Below, one piece after another: positions 21,237 through 21,498 of a stretch of 21,498 nucleotides of DNA (the first letter of the stretch is position 1; every line of letters begins with the position of its first letter). The translations under genes and the position numbers were made by a program. The notes below the pieces were generated by a model that saw only the letters and a list, made by a program, of their open reading frames with translations, was not told where the DNA came from and made no database searches. The stretch comes from a virus, in IMG/VR virus record IMGVR_UViG_3300032073_000312, positions 1 to 21,498 of that record; one strand, given 5' to 3'.

Positions 21237-21498
21237 TCATTTATATTGTCTACCCATGAGTAATCTAAGTTTTAGATTTATCTCTGCTAATTGTATTTCT
21301 ATTTCTCTAACTCTCTTAATGTTTTCTTGAACAGAAGCAGGTGGTTTCCAATCATCTATCCAGTCATCATTCTCTTCTATTTCAATAAGCATTAACTCTT
21401 GTTTATGCTCTATAAAAGATAGTCGTTCAGTTACACCAAAATAAGCCCATACGCTTACTGCAGTCACTGCTATTAAGGCAAGCAAGTTTTTTAATGGT
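21237..21498 (-). CDS. membrane-anchored coiled-coil protein, spanin-like, 5' end outside the window
   Basis: The frame is open to the window edge, so the true start lies beyond it. The visible part reads PLKNLLALIAVTAVSVWAYF, one N-terminal transmembrane helix. It continues with a charged helix (ERLSFIEHKQELMLIEIEEN), a DDWIDDWKPP loop, and a second long helix (ENIKRVREIEIQLAEINLKL). This is the layout of inner-membrane spanins (Rz-like): anchor plus periplasmic coiled coil. A short holin-like protein is the alternative. Its stop is ten bases before the M15 endolysin start, so the two are probably one lysis unit. Confidence 0.6.
   Translation of the reverse strand, partial: PLKNLLALIAVTAVSVWAYFGVTERLSFIEHKQELMLIEIEENDDWIDDWKPPASVQENIKRVREIEIQLAEINLKLRLLMGRQYK

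Noticed and set aside
1-21498. CRISPR arrays, insertion sequences, integrase or attachment sites
   Set aside because: No regularly spaced repeats, transposase, integrase or flanking duplications were seen.

Overview
The window is part of the genome of a long-tailed (siphovirus-type) phage. Every supportable gene lies on the minus strand, so the natural reading direction is from position 21498 down to 1. The DNA is AT-rich, with strong Shine-Dalgarno sites and many ATGA or TAATG junctions. The host cannot be fixed from the sequence. A Gram-negative host is likely, because there is an M15 endolysin next to a spanin-like membrane/coiled-coil protein and a SleB-type hydrolase. A marine or aquatic origin is only an impression.

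Layout in transcription order. (1) 21498-20608: a spanin-like protein cut by the window edge, an M15 peptidase endolysin, and a 3' region with a 19-bp repeat and a hairpin. (2) 20607-12386, head module: a small basic protein, the portal (DUF4055-like), a 1459-residue fusion protein, an acidic coiled-coil scaffold and the major capsid protein. (3) 12368-3126, neck and tail module: DnaT_2-like connector, head-closure candidate, tail terminator, major tail protein, a hypothetical protein, the tail-assembly chaperones G and GT (joined by a -1 frameshift at GGGAAAC), an HK97 gp10-like protein and a 2016-residue tape measure protein. (4) 3120-2208: terminator, promoter-like repeat, then a lysis cassette (three-TM holin candidate, 39-aa membrane peptide, SleB hydrolase). 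(5) 2198-883: tiny genes, several overlapping, with a second copy of the promoter-like repeat. (6) 882-353: a gene-free stretch with strong RNA folding potential. (7) 352-1: a small HTH protein, a hairpin, and the start of a possible lipoprotein.

The main result is the gene at 14299-18678. Its N-terminus is a MuF-type minor head protein, in the expected place between portal and scaffold. Its C-terminal ~1000 residues carry the signatures of a single-subunit (T7/N4-type) RNA polymerase: DSRGRVY, the motif A aspartate, the motif B lysine and tyrosine-glycine, and motif C IHDAFF. Because MuF proteins are portal-associated virion components, the simplest reading is an RNA polymerase carried in the capsid and delivered with the DNA, comparable in logic to the N4 virion RNA polymerase but built on a siphovirus head protein. 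A 32-bp element, present twice with one mismatch and ending in CTATAAT, is a candidate promoter for this or another phage polymerase. I cannot judge from the sequence alone whether this arrangement has been described.
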